Of a stretch of DNA of 64,000 nucleotides, positions 48,607-60,369 are shown piece by piece; within the stretch, counting starts at the first letter, position 1, and each line of letters opens with the position of its first letter. Under the pieces are notes generated by a model. The model searched no databases, was not told the DNA's origin, and was given only the letters and a program-made list of their open reading frames with translations. This DNA is from Combretum micranthum (lineage: Eukaryota > Streptophyta > Magnoliopsida > Myrtales > Combretaceae): the NCBI GenBank assembly GCA_024138025.1, contig JAMXBD010001100.1, positions 1 through 64,000 of the forward strand, in the 5' to 3' direction. The translations under genes were made by a program, and so were the position numbers.

Positions 48607-51395
48607 TATAAACCCTTGGTTTTTAGAGTAATCCTAGGCCATAATCTTAAGCCAGGAAGTCAACTGGAAACCTTAAGCCAACATATCTCAAGTTAAACCC
48701 TATAGTTTAGATTCGGCAATCCCGTGTTCGTAAACCAAGAAGTCGAAAATTAAGTAAAGTGTGTAAAATAGTCCGTAATAATATTTGATTTCTTAAATAT
48801 CATATTGATTTATTTTTGGCTTATTTCGAACCCGATTGGATATTGCTTTTGGATAGGATGTCCCGGGGCTCGGAAAATTATAAATATACCTTTGATATTT
48901 TTTAGACTTGTATTTTCATAAGGATTTCAAAAATATCAATTTTATAATTTTTCGATAACTAGAAGTATCTGATTTTGCGATTATATTCGTATTTCTTTAC
49001 TACCAGTAATTAATTAGTCTTTTGCACTATTCACTACTATTCGTTACACAATTTTACTATTCTTGTAAACCCTTATATTTTTAGATAAATATTTTATATA
49101 TCATAGAAAATTCCGTTTTTCTAAAATTTAGTTCGTTTCGGGTTTTTACGGGATCAGTTTCTATTTAAGACCAGATATTAAAAATAAAATAAATTAATTT
49201 AATAATTGAAAAATATTTTTATTTTCATAAAATAACTTTTTAGAATTTTTCGGATCATAAAAATATCAATTATAGCTCATATTCGTGTATTTTGATCATA
49301 TCGGTAACTTATTTAATAATTCACTAAAATAAATTAATTAATTATATTATTTTAATTATGAACATTCTGCTACAAAAATTTGGAATGCATTTTCAATTTT
49401 TTTCTTATTTTTATTTTATTTATAAAGAAAGTACTATTACAAACCTATACCTATAGTACACTTTTCACATATCATCTCTTTTTCACTTCAATCTTTCTAC
49501 ACTTCATGTATCACTTCATGGTAGAATTTTTTACTTCTTTTGGCTGCCTTTTTGTCCTTTGAAACACTCCAAAAATTGATTAGAATAGCCCTATTTCAAT
49601 CCTTCTTTAAGAAGCAACATATACACTTAACTACACATTACAATTTCAAGTCAAAAACCAACTAAACTCCTTCCCTTTCTCTTCCACATTTCACACCAGC
49701 TATAGGACTTGTACAAGCTGCCATTTTCTTTTTTTTTTTAATGTCATTTAAGTGCCTTTAACTCCTCCTATCATTTTATATACACCCTCTATTGCATTTT
49801 TCCTCTCTATTTTCCTCTCTTTCTCTCTTCATTTGTTCTTGTTCTTGCAAGAACACTTACTGCCCCTATTCGTTATTTGAGCTCCCACATATATTTCTTC
49901 AAGATCCTTGGGTAAAACTCTTATTCTAAGCTTCCATAGTTGATGTAGGTGGAATATAGTGAGAGTTTCATGCATCGAACGACTTTCCATAAGCTTAAAA
50001 GCTAAGGATGATGATGCCAAAATGAAACACTCATCCTACTCATGATTATTCTCTTGTGATATTATTATTTTTCTTACTAAAAGTAGTTATATTTTGTAGA
50101 TCTAACTTTTATGTAACTTTGATCATGTTTATGTTAGATCTATGAGTTTATAGCTTACTACCATGGATTTCTTTTATATTTATAATCATAGTAAGTGTAG
50201 ATCTTGGTTTTGAACTCAAACAAAAATGGTGAAATTCGTATCTAGGCAACGCCCATATTTAAAAACCACTTTCAATTGTTAAAATGGAAGTTTTACTTGA
50301 AATAATGAAGGCTTAATGGGTATACATCATCAAGACTTCATTTTATATGGTTCAAAAGTGGTTTTCAAAGATTATTTTTCAAAACAAAATTCTATTTTCG
50401 GATCTAGACAAAGGCATAACTTAAAAACATGTTTTCCAACTCAAAAATGAAGTTTTTATTCAAGATATGGAAGGCTCTTAAGATATGATATGTAAATGAT
50501 GATTTTTCATAAGCCTTGATGGATTTTATCAAAAGATATATTCAAAAACAATTTTTGAAAATTCGGATTTAAGCCAAGACCCATTTTTGAAACCCATTAT
50601 CTAACCTCAAAATGAAGGTTTAGAAAAAAAATATAAAGGGCTCTTGGTATATATATCCTAAGGATTGGATTTTCATAAGTTTAGATGAGTTTTCCTAAAA
50701 GGTAATTCTAAAATAGAGAGTTTTGTAAAAGACAAGTCTAGGTCTTATTTTCATTCTAAAACTCAAGGAAGAAATTCGGATCTAGGAAGAGATGAATTTT
50801 GAAAACCTTATTTTAGACTTCAAAACAAGAGTTTTATATGGAAAATGGAATGCTTTGTTAATAGGTGACATAAGAAAATTATTTTCATTGAGTCATCTAA
50901 GTTTTAGCAAAGGATTTTCACAAAACAAGAAAATGAGTTTCAACTCAAAATTTTGATTTTTACAAAAGACGATTCTTAGAATTTTCATTTGGACAATATC
51001 ATTAGGATCATATAAGTATTTAATCTGTTATCTTTGGCTAGAAGTTCTCTTTACAAGTGTAGAACCAATATAAGTTGATCTAAAAAGTTAAGTGGAACAA
51101 AAGTAACAATTTTCAAGAACTCAAAACTGGAATTTTTGTAACCCTATTGTACAGTAGCTTTTCTACCCTCAAATGACCTTGGATGTTTGATTTAACTTGT
51201 AAAATGGATATATCTTTCAAAGTAGATAGAAATCGGTATATAATATGCGCAATTCCAAGTTAAAATGAGTTAGATATGACCATTTTAAGTTAGGACTTCA
51301 ACTTAGGCGAAAATTAACGAACTTAGTAAGTAGAATTGTTAAGTTTATTAGAACTTCATAACAAATACTCATTGAGGGTATTCTTTGTACTTAAG

Positions 51396-51462
51396 TGATT
51401 TGGAGGACGGATTTCCACTCCCTGAGGACTATTACGAATAGTGGATTTCTCTCCATGGCCAA
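51396..51462 (+). other. Exon-2 block, nested LTR
   Basis: After TTCTTTGTACTTAAG the frame reads DLEDGFPLPEDYYE-stop, then CCATGGCCAA before GTGAGTTTAT. The exon start lacks one G relative to other copies. Confidence 0.5.
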
Positions 51463-52126
51463 GTGAGTTTATTTCCTAAATAGTTGTGCTCATGTATGTG
51501 CTTGTAATCGTAGTGGCATTAGAATTAGGAAAAGATAAAATTGTGATGAGTTGTGATCTAATCTTGGTTGAATGAACGATAAGTATATCGAGACGAGACT
51601 TGTTGTAAAAACATTATATGAGTTAGTATAGACTTAAATTGTCTTAAATTTTCTATGATCACTCTTAACCTACATAATTAACATGCCACGATTATATGAA
51701 TAAACTGTACATGTATATTACGTAGTAAGTCACATTGCATTAGCAAGTATACCTTTGGCAGGACAAAAGTATATTAGTGGAGGCGTAGAGGCCAATGTTA
51801 ACATTAAGGATGCGAAATTGCTTAAGTTAATTGAAATGAGGTAGGCACTTGAAACTACCACATAAAACAACAGATGTTATATAATTAAGAGAAAGAGATC
51901 GGGATTGTGGTTGCATGACTTATGGACCACCCCAATCCCGAATGGAGGGCGTAAATCAATTCACACATGGCTACTGGAAAGTCATATGCTTGTATGCTCA
52001 TTTGCTTGTGCATTCATATAATTGATTAACTATAACTTGCTTGCATATATATATTGAATGAGTTTGTTATTTGGAAATGAACCTCACTAAGCCTGTTAGC
52101 TTACACCCCGATAGTTTTTTTTGCAG

Positions 52127-52169
52127 TGTTCCCATTTTTTTTGTTGTTCTGAGAGAACACTTTTCACAG
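52127..52169 (+). other. Exon-3 block, nested LTR
   Basis: 43 nt between TTTTTTTTGCAG and CACAG|GTTTATC. It is one base longer than the 42-nt exons at 17095 and 59990, the extra base lying in a T8 run, so the frame after ATGGCCAA differs downstream. Confidence 0.45.
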
Positions 52170-53179
52170 GTTTATCTTTTTGGATTAATGAGATTTTGAA
52201 GAAGTCGAGACCTAGCTATAGGCGTGGACTTCTAGGAAAATCTCTTTAACATAAACTATAATGTTTGTAAGATGGATTTAGACTGGATAGACTTCTATTA
52301 TTTTGGTGGGGCTATGCTCTCTTGATTTTTGTAAAGACTTAACTTATTTATATTGTTGTGATTTCTATTCTTAATGCTATTGTATGCCTTCTTAAGACTA
52401 TTCAATTCAACGTGTGATCCTAAAAATTGTGCAAGTACATCTTACACCCGATATGTAAACTTATGGGATGACTAAGGTTGTCATACTTAAGTTTAAATAT
52501 CGAGTGTGGTGGACTGTTGCGTTTTGGGTACCCTTTGGGGCTTACACCTCTATTTCATTTTCTTGTTCTTTTATCTAATTAACTCTAAATTTCCCTCCAC
52601 ATTTATCTATAAATGCCCATTTTCCCTTTACTTTTTTCATATATTCATTTTACATAACAAAACCTCTTAAATTCACTCCACAAATCCTCTCTCTACAAAT
52701 CCTCTCTAACAAAACTCTCTACAACCAAATCCTCCCAAAATCCTTTTCTACATAAACCATTCACTACATATTACTACCCACATAATACCACATTCATCTA
52801 CCATCTTTCTTCAACTCAAAAACACTTGTAGGTAAAACTTTCAACCATTTATTTTTCCATGTCATGTAACTTAACATGATTATGGTGTTATTTTTTAAAA
52901 CTCGCATGAGTTGTAGAAGCAACAACTTATTCACGATTTGTTCTTGCACATGCCAAGAATTTGGATTTTATTATCTTATTATTATAATAATATTATGTTG
53001 TATTATTGTTATTATGCTCATAACTTAATCTTTTATATATATATATATATATATCTATATGTATATTTATATATTTCTTAGAGCCTAAATGCTCACTAAC
53101 TTTTATTAACTTGTTTTTACTATTATTATTGCTTTTCTTTTTTTTTTTCTTTTTGGGACTAGTCTATTCTTAGTCCCGG

Positions 53180-53370
53180 GTTGTCTTGATAAAGCTAAGG
53201 CTCCCAATGCTTGACCGGGTTATCTTGATGAAGCTAAGGCTCCCAATGCTTGATCGGATTGCCAGGATGAAGCTAAGACTCCAATACTTGATCGGGTTGC
53301 CTTGATGAAGCTAAGGCTCCCAATGCTTGATTGAGATACCTTGATGAAGTTAAGGTTTCCAATACTTGAT
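53180..53370. repeat. 39-40 bp minisatellite, about five units
   Basis: The unit is roughly TTGCCTTGATGAAGCTAAGG + CTCCCAATGCTTGATCGGG. It lies in intron 1 of a family A LTR. Other copies have two units (12040-12115, and 43250-43330 reversed) or decayed traces (4970-5100, 21680-21900). Confidence 0.85.
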
Positions 53371-54858
53371 CTTATTATTTTTCTTACTTTTGCTTCTTAT
53401 ATCTTCCATACATTACTATGATATATTTTAATCATTTTTCATACTACATAGTCATGTGCATGCATCATTATAATGATATTGTCTCAACAAAATTAAAGTA
53501 GAATTTTCTTTAATAAACAAAAAATGGAACCAAACTCTTTTACCATATAACTTTGAACCTAAATAAAGATTTTGTCATAAAAAACATAGAAAAAGTATTT
53601 TTATAAATTCTTTTAAAAAATTTAGACAAACCATCATAAATTTTCTATAATGACAATAAAGATGATTTTAACCAAAGAAATTAATTAAGGAAATAAACAC
53701 TATCTTTTTATGATGAGTAACATAAAGTTTATTAAAACTTAGTGTTAATAACTCTTTAGTATCCAAAATTTTCATAAAAACTTAATTATAGGATTTCTTT
53801 CCTAACTCCATAATAAAAACCAAGAACCAAACTAGTTTTCTAAGTTAAGGCAAAAATCAAACTACTAGTATGATAAATCCCCCTAGAGAAATAAACGTTT
53901 GCCAAGTTTCTAAATGATAAACTCATTTTCAAAGAAATAGAAGAATATAAACATGATAGGTTTAAAAAAAATAGATAATATCAATAACTTAAGAAAATGT
54001 TGGAAGTGATTCTTCCAAGTAAAAATTTCGCAAAGAACTTAAAAGACCAAGTTTTTGGAAATAAAATCTATCTTTAAAGAAATAGGAAATAGAAATACAA
54101 GAGGAAAAGACTTATTTATAATTTTCAATCAAAGCCTTTTTAAAAGGAAGAGTATATGTAACACAACTCAAATTATTTGAGGCTATCAACAATGTAGGAA
54201 AAATCTTAGGAACTTCATTCTTTACCACTAGAGATAAAATTTGTAGATATTCTAAAGGATCAAAGTTTAGAAAAGATTAACTTATCTTAGAAAAGAAATT
54301 AGAAAGCAAAATTTATAAGAATATACTCATTTATAATAACAAAAAAATTTATAATGTTCTTTCAAAACACATAGAAGGGGAATTTGTTAAAGTTCAAGTT
54401 TTTAATACTGTAAGACAAATTGTTTTACGAAATATAATCGTTGAGACAACACCATTAAAGTTTTGCATACAATATGAGTCTATATATATGTGTGTGTATG
54501 TATTCAAATGATTTTTCAACCATATAAATATCTATATTTTTGCTTAAGGACTTTTGGATGAAGGAAAGTTTGAAAAATTGTGTTTTAAGGAATTGTAATT
54601 TCATAATGATTATTTACCCTATCGTTTCCAAACCCAAATGGATTTTCATGATAAAAATAACCTTAAAAATAGATAGATTTTTTCGAGTAAATAGAAAATG
54701 ACATAAGATATGTGAAATTCCGAGTTAAAATAAGCAAGTTATGGCCATTTTAAGTTGGAATTTCATTTTACGCGATTTTTGATGGACATAGAAAAATAAA
54801 ATTAGAAAGTTTGAGTAGAACTTCCTAAAATCTCATCCTAGGTATTTCTTTTTTTTAG

Positions 54859-54925
54859 GCAACGAAGAATACGAGATTTCCCTTCCCGAGGACTATTACG
54901 ACTAAGAAAATTGCGAAATGGGCGA
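54859..54925 (+). other. Exon-2 block, LTR in Tat integrase
   Basis: After TTTCTTTTTTTTAG, phase 1 reads NEEYEISLPEDYYD-stop, then AAATGGGCGA before the donor GTGAGTTTTC. Confidence 0.55.
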
Positions 54926-56044
54926 GTGAGTTTTCTTTACGTTTTATGCATTCATGCATGTGCTTGTAGAGTAGAGCACTAGATGTTAGGAAAAGATAAG
55001 AATTGATATGCATGTGGGTTATCATGGAAGCTATGTATGTGATTCCTTATGTGTGATGAATAAATGATAAGTATATCGGAGCTCAATTGGTTGATTGATA
55101 TAAATTATCTCTATGTATATTGCTGTGTGTACAAATATTGATTGATCGCCTTAAATGAATTAATGTCAGATTGGAAATCCCTTAAACTAAATTGCTCATG
55201 TATATCACCTAGAATATTATTTCGTATCTTGCTACTACTCCTTAGTGTAGGATCGGCAAGGTAAGCTGCTTAGCTACATCTTGAGGAATTAGGACGTTCG
55301 AAAAATACGACCTCAAGGTATAACCAAGCCGGATCGATCGCTTTGGGTAAGAAAAGCCGAAGGACTAATATTATGGTTCATTGGAAGCTCAAGACATACG
55401 CAAAATTTTAAGGAGTTTATTGGTGACCCATTCAAATTATTCTCTAACCACCGAATGGAGGGGTAAATCGATTCTACATACGAAACCAGATAGTTGTATA
55501 TACTGTTTGATCATATGGTTATTGCATTTCATATGCTTGCTTAATGGACTTGTTTATTGCTTTGTTATGAGTACATTTTGCGTAAGGAATATCTCACTAA
55601 ACTAGTTATGCTTATTCTCCAATAGATTTTTGATGTTGCAAAATTATTGTTTTTGTGCTCGAGACCACCATGACCGTTTGGATAGAACCTACGTTTTTGG
55701 AGGAGCTTTTGGAGAATTCTATTTGAAGATTTTATATTAGATTTCCTTCAAAAATCTTTTAGTTTTACTTATTTGATTTATTAAGACTATATTATTATGG
55801 ATGTTTATCAGGGGAATGCTACGTAGAAGTTGTAAGTCCTTATATTTTGATAAATCATAATAGTATTATTTTGATTGTTTCGCTGCCATTATCTTAAAAT
55901 GTATAACTCCACCGGCCTCCATTTGTTGTGAATGTTCGCCTTGTACTAATATGAAAGCTTCTGAGCGTCTAAGGTAGTCATTCTCAAGTTTTAAAATTAT
56001 GTATGGTAGGCTGTCACATTTAGAGTATCCGTTGGGATATGACA

Positions 56045-56440
56045 AGGTTAAGCACAAAGCCATTTTGCTAGGCATGCTAGAAACTAGAGGCAATCCAGTC
56101 CAAGAAAGCTAGCTTTGAACTAGGAAGACCCTATCAAGGTAAAAGAGGTATTGGGAAGTTTTTCGATTGAAAGAAGCTCATCTCCATTATACTTAGCTAC
56201 ATCTCACTTGTAAAATGTTTGAAATAGGGTCTTATGAGCCCTCATGCTAGCAGGTTCAACTTGAAGAACAAATACCAATGAAAGTGAAGTTCTACATCCG
56301 TTAACTTGTTTTCTCTTCCATTTCTTCAGGTTAAGCAACAAACACCATGAGCTCACTAGATGAGAGCTCGACCATTCAATTAAGCAACCTTTCAACTAAG
56401 AAACTCTTATGCACATACAAGTGCTAAAAATTGGTAAAGG
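56045..56440 (+). pseudogene. Tat integrase C-terminal remnant and start of 3' region
   Basis: After the LTR the sense resumes as VKHKAILLGMLETRGNPVQE, then near 56122 ELGRPYQGKRGIGKFFD and ISIILSYISL. This matches the K-V-K-x-R-x-F-x-x-G-D-L-V-L-R and N-W-E-G-P-Y-x-V-x-x-V-x-G-x-G-S-Y-x-L blocks of the integrase C-terminus. Stops interrupt it. The following 56220-56440 has no clear coding and begins the untranslated 3' region. Confidence 0.65.
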
Positions 56441-56979
56441 CCTCGAGAGGTTAAAGAACTTCACCTTCTTGTGTTGGCTGGGTGACTCTTTCCAAAGGGT
56501 CACTCCTCAAAAATGCTAAAACTAGTAGGGGCCTTGGGAACTTAAAGAGCTCCACCTTCTTGTGTTGGTTAGGTAACTCCCTCATAGGGATGACTCCTTA
56601 AAAACTCTAAAACTAGCAGGGGCCATGGGAACTTAAAGAGCTTTACCCTCTCGTGTTGGTCAAGTAACTCCCTTTTTAGTAACTCCTTTGAAGAGCTTGG
56701 GTAACTCCCTAAATGTTAACTACCTTAAAGAGCTCGGTGATTCTCTTAGTGGTGGCTTGCTCGAAGAGATCGGGTAACTCCCTTAGTGGTAAGTCGCTTG
56801 AAGAGCCTGAGTAACTACCTTAGCGATAACTCCCTTCAATAGCCTAAGTAACTGCTTAGTGGTAACTCCCTTGAAGAGATTGGGTAACTTCCTCAATGGT
56901 GATTCCCATAAAGAGCTTAGGTAATTCCTTTAGTGGTAACTCCCCCAAAGAGCTCAAGTAGCTCCTTATGTGGTAACTC
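56440..56979 (+). repeat. Tandem repeats in the Tat 3' region
   Basis: Three units of about 91 bp (near 56439, 56530 and 56621; key phrase AACTTAAAGAGCT.CACC.TCTTGTGTTGGT) pass into many shorter units of roughly 40 bp built on GGTAACTCCCTTAGTGGTAA and TTGAAGAGCTCGGGTAACTC. The array is split by the LTR at 56980-60369 and its last units follow at 60370-60410. Tat elements are known for tandem repeats between pol and the 3' LTR. The antisense ORF 56917-57105 spans this array and is not coding. Confidence 0.8.
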
Positions 56980-57672
56980 TGTAAACCCCGGTTTTTCAAG
57001 TAGCCAAGATAACCCTAGAACCGGAAACCAAAACCCTAAACCGGAATAGCTCAAGTCTGGAGTGAGAACTAGGAACCCTAATTCCGGCTTTTCCTCGGTT
57101 TCCAATTAATAAACTTTTCTAAGAAAATTTAAATTTGAATATAGTTCCTAATTATATTTCAAACCAAGAAATATCATATTTTTGGAAAATTTCAATTCCG
57201 GGTCATCCCGAGACCCATTATAGAAAAACGTGCCCCGGAACTAGAATTTCAAAATATACTTATGAGTACTCATTTGAACCGAAATAAAATAAGGATTTCA
57301 AAAATATATTTTTCATAATTTTCCGGTTTATGAAAAATACAGTTATAGCCTTTTTATTCGTATTTCATTACTACCGGAAATTAAATTGTCTTGTCAACTA
57401 TTCACTACTATTCATAAAGTACTACCTACTACCTATTAGCACACTCTACAAATCTAACCCTTACCATCACTCAAATCACTCTTTTCTCCATAACTTTTGT
57501 CCTTAACTTTCCTTACAATCATAACAACTTCACTCATGTTAAATCAATCAAACAAAGTGAAAATTTTTCAAACTCCCCCTTCCCCTACAAGCTCCAAACC
57601 GGCGTGAAATGGCCCCCCCTCCCCTTGTCCATTTTGCAAATCTTTAACTCCATTTAACCTAAATTCACTTCT

Positions 57673-57678
57673 TATAAA
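57673..57678 (+). promoter_or_regulatory. TATA box of the AACTC-flanked LTR
   Basis: TATAAA at the position equivalent to 4382 and 52608, 157 bp upstream of the first-exon donor. Confidence 0.55.
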
Positions 57679-59292
57679 CTACTTTTTCTCTCTCTTTCCT
57701 CATTCTTTCACTTTCCAAATTTTTCAAAGTGTAAAAGCTCTCTTCCTCCCCATTTCCCTCTTGGCCGAAACTTCCCAAGCCCACACACACACAACTTTCC
57801 ATTTCTTCTTTTCATCTCTATTTACTTCAAGTAAGTAAAGTTTCACTCCTTCCACTCATAAAACTTTGTTATGGCTAAGTGATTCTTGGATATTTCAACC
57901 AAAGGACCCCATGACTTTTGTAGGGTCAAGAGATATCAAAACAAGAATCCCGAACCATTACAAAGTGGATCTAACTTTTAAAGAAGCTTTCATACCAAAA
58001 GCTTTATGTTCCTCCAACAAAAAGTGTTTTTAAACAAAAGATCTTTTATAAAAATATTTTTTATGTTTTCAAAACTCATTTAAGCATATAAAGTAGATCC
58101 ATCATTTATTACTCATGATCATGTAGGCATTTAAAGTTTCATTATTATTTTGTGTTTGTGCATTAATAGTCTTTAATGCTTTTGTCTTTAGTAAATGACT
58201 TTCCTAGTATATAGATCTATAGATAGATGAGTCCATGAAGTCAAAAAGAAAAGTACTTTGCAAGAAAAGACTTATGAAAATTCGGATGACTTTGAAAACC
58301 TAGGTCAAAAACACTTTTATCAACTTCTAAACATATATTTTATAAGAGAAATGAAGCCTATGGGTAATAGATAATGTTTAGTAATATTTTTCATGAGTCT
58401 AAATGAGTTTTTACTAAAGAAAATGTTGGAAACAAGAAATGAAGTCCATAGAGTTTTGAGCTAAAAGTCATGTAGACAAAATTCGTAATAATGGATGTAG
58501 GGTTAGAAAACACTATTTTTCCAACTTCAAAAATGATATTTTCTTAAACAAATGAAGTCCTTAGGATATAGATATAATAAATACTTAAAGTTTTAAGTAC
58601 AAAATATATTTTTCCTAAAAGAATCAACTTGAAAATGGACTTTTGTAAATTCGGATTTTTGGAAACCCCATAGTAAAAGACCCACTTAAAAGTTTATAAA
58701 TGTGGATTTTATTAAAGAAATAAAGGCCTTAGGATATAACTAATATAAGGGTCAAAATTTCTTTAAACAAAAGAGTTTTTCTAAAGAAAATCCTTGTAAT
58801 ATGTAGGTGTGGTCAAGTGTAGAAATTCACTTACTAAACATTGGTATAAAATGGTTTCTAAGAAAAGTTTATTTTAAAATTCTTTAAATCTAAAAAGTTA
58901 TAGAACATAGACTCATTAAAGTTCACATCATGACATTCATGATAGGGAAAATCATTACCATTGCATTTAGTATCATTTTATACTTAGGAATCTCAAATGC
59001 ATTCATGAAAACCGCATTTTTGGAATTGATAAACCCGCTGTACAGATCTGATCCCTCAATTCCGAGGCTTAGATATTTTCAAAACTTGATTTAAACTTCA
59101 TATTTAGAAAGCTCTTCCGAAGTAGATAGAAATCGGTATAAAATTTGCGAAATTCCGACTTAAAACGACCAAGTTATGGCCATTTTAAAACGGAACTTCG
59201 AAATGACGCGATTTCGATTTCACTAAGTTTTCTTAGAGTTTTAGTGTCCTAAGTTGGTAGAATACTTATTAGGGTATTTCTTATATGAATAG

Positions 59293-59362
59293 GTGAACCC
59301 GTGGACGGTGATTCTTTGCCTCCGGACTATTATTACTAGAAGAACGGTGTACCAATGGCGGA
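59293..59362 (+). other. Exon-2 block, best preserved LTR
   Basis: 70 nt between TTTCTTATATGAATAG and GTGAGTTTTTC. Phase 1 reads EPVDGDSLPPDYYY-stop. The closing ATGGCGGA is in the same frame as that peptide, six codons after the stop. Confidence 0.6.
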
Positions 59363-59658
59363 GTGAGTTTTTCTTCCCGATTCATTTATTGTATGTGCTT
59401 GTAAAGTAGTGCACTAGAATGTAGGACAAATGAATGGAATATGAATATGGGGAATTAATGGGAAATTATATGATTGATGATGATGTGAGAACTCAAATTA
59501 AGAATATCGAAACCGGGTGATAAACTTTGGTTGTGTAGTTAGCTATGATGGATTGTCTGAAAAATTGTTGATCGCCTAAGTAAAATGGCTTAATCAACTA
59601 CTTGGACTAATGCTAAATTGACATGTGCATATCACAAGGGGAAGGAGCATTAGCATTT

Positions 59659-59769
59659 GTAGGTTAGTCGTGAACCATAAACGACATCGAATAATCGTAG
59701 GTTAGTCGTGAACCATAAACGACATCGAATAATCGTAGGTTAGCCGTGAACCATAAACGGGATATTGTT
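59659..59769. repeat. 38-bp tandem triplication
   Basis: GTAGGTTAGTCGTGAACCAT + AAACGACATCG repeated three times at exactly 38-bp spacing (59659, 59697, 59735), the third slightly diverged (TAGCCGTG, AAACGGG). It lies in intron 2 of the LTR and is absent from other copies. Confidence 0.9.
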
Positions 59770-59989
59770 AGTACCGCAGTAGTCGTTAATCTGCTAACCC
59801 GGGATGGAGGGCGCAATTCCATCCACATATGATTTCCGGTTGGTCATATGTATGTTGAACTCATGTGTTTGATGCATACACTTGCTTGATTAATAACTTG
59901 ATTGAATTGTTGTGGCATAAATGTTATTGTGGGAGATTACACTCACTAAGCTAGTTAGCTTACGTCCCTACAGTCCATTCCTTTTGCAG

Positions 59990-60031
59990 CTTACACATTT
60001 GTAGCTTAGGCGACGTGACCCGGCTGAACAG
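59990..60031 (+). other. Exon-3 block, best preserved LTR
   Basis: 42 nt between CATTCCTTTTGCAG and GAACAG|GTACCG. Spliced to ATGGCGGA it reads MADLHICSLGDVTRLN without a stop up to the donor. Compare MADTHIFGWSLGATSPR from 16411 plus 17095. Confidence 0.55.
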
Positions 60032-60369
60032 GTACCGAAGCTAGGAGTTTTCCCTAGAAGTTGTAATTTCTGTATTAGACTTCCATAGAAAACTTCTAAG
60101 ACTTGGATGACTGTAATAGACCGTTAAATATTCTTTTGCGGGGGAATGCCCCTTAGAGTTTGTAATATTTATTTATGTTTCATGAATTATATCCTATTGC
60201 CAATGCAATGCCAAATTAAGCTTTTATCTCCATTCGGACTTGTACTCTATTGTTGTAAAGGTACGCCTTACATCTATATGAGACTCTCGAAGGACTAAGG
60301 TGGTAATTCGGGAATCTTATATGGCATGTGGCGAACTGTTACGTTTAGGGTACCCTATGGGGCGTGACA

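Larger units (their letters stand above)
48607..52546 (+). mobile_element. Family A solo LTR nested in the previous one (TSD CCTCT)
   Basis: Starts TATAAACCCTTGG (TG decayed to TA) and ends GGGTACCCTTTGGGGCTTACA. CCTCT at 48602-48606 and 52547-52551 is a perfect duplication, and the outer LTR's CTCTCCATTTTATTTT-like sequence resumes afterwards. A further LTR-like start, TGTAAACCCTTATATTTTTAG, lies inside at 49064 without a matching end, suggesting recombination between two copies. First-exon donor CCTTGG|GTAAAA at 49911/49912, exon 2 51396-51462, exon 3 52127-52169. Small ORFs here (49380, 49829) are not genes. Confidence 0.85.
52547..56044 (+). mobile_element. Family A LTR in Tat integrase, right part
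   Basis: Continues the LTR opened at 47517: TATAAATG at 52608, pyrimidine-rich exon 1, donor CTTGTAG|GTAAAA at 52831/52832, five-unit minisatellite 53180-53370, exon 2 54859-54925, CTCACTAAACTAGTTATGC near 55590, and the terminal GTCACATTTAGAGTATCCGT...GATATGACA at 56044. Tat integrase coding resumes after AGGTT. The exon-3 acceptor near 55642 is mutated (TTGCAA for TTGCAG). ORFs at 55381 and 55866 belong to the LTR. Confidence 0.85.
56980..60369 (+). mobile_element. Family A solo LTR in the Tat 3' repeats (TSD AACTC)
   Basis: TGTAAACCCCGGTTTTTC...GGGTACCCTATGGGGCGTGACA, 3,390 bp, with perfect AACTC at 56975-56979 and 60370-60374. It is the best preserved family A copy: TATAAA 57673, leader, donor CTTCAA|GTAAGT at 57830/57831, intron 57831-59292, exon 2 59293-59362, exon 3 59990-60031, donor GTACCG, and the GGGGGAATGCCCC block near 60141. 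CGATTTCG and CCGG sites are unusually retained, consistent with a young insertion. No internal region. Confidence 0.93.
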
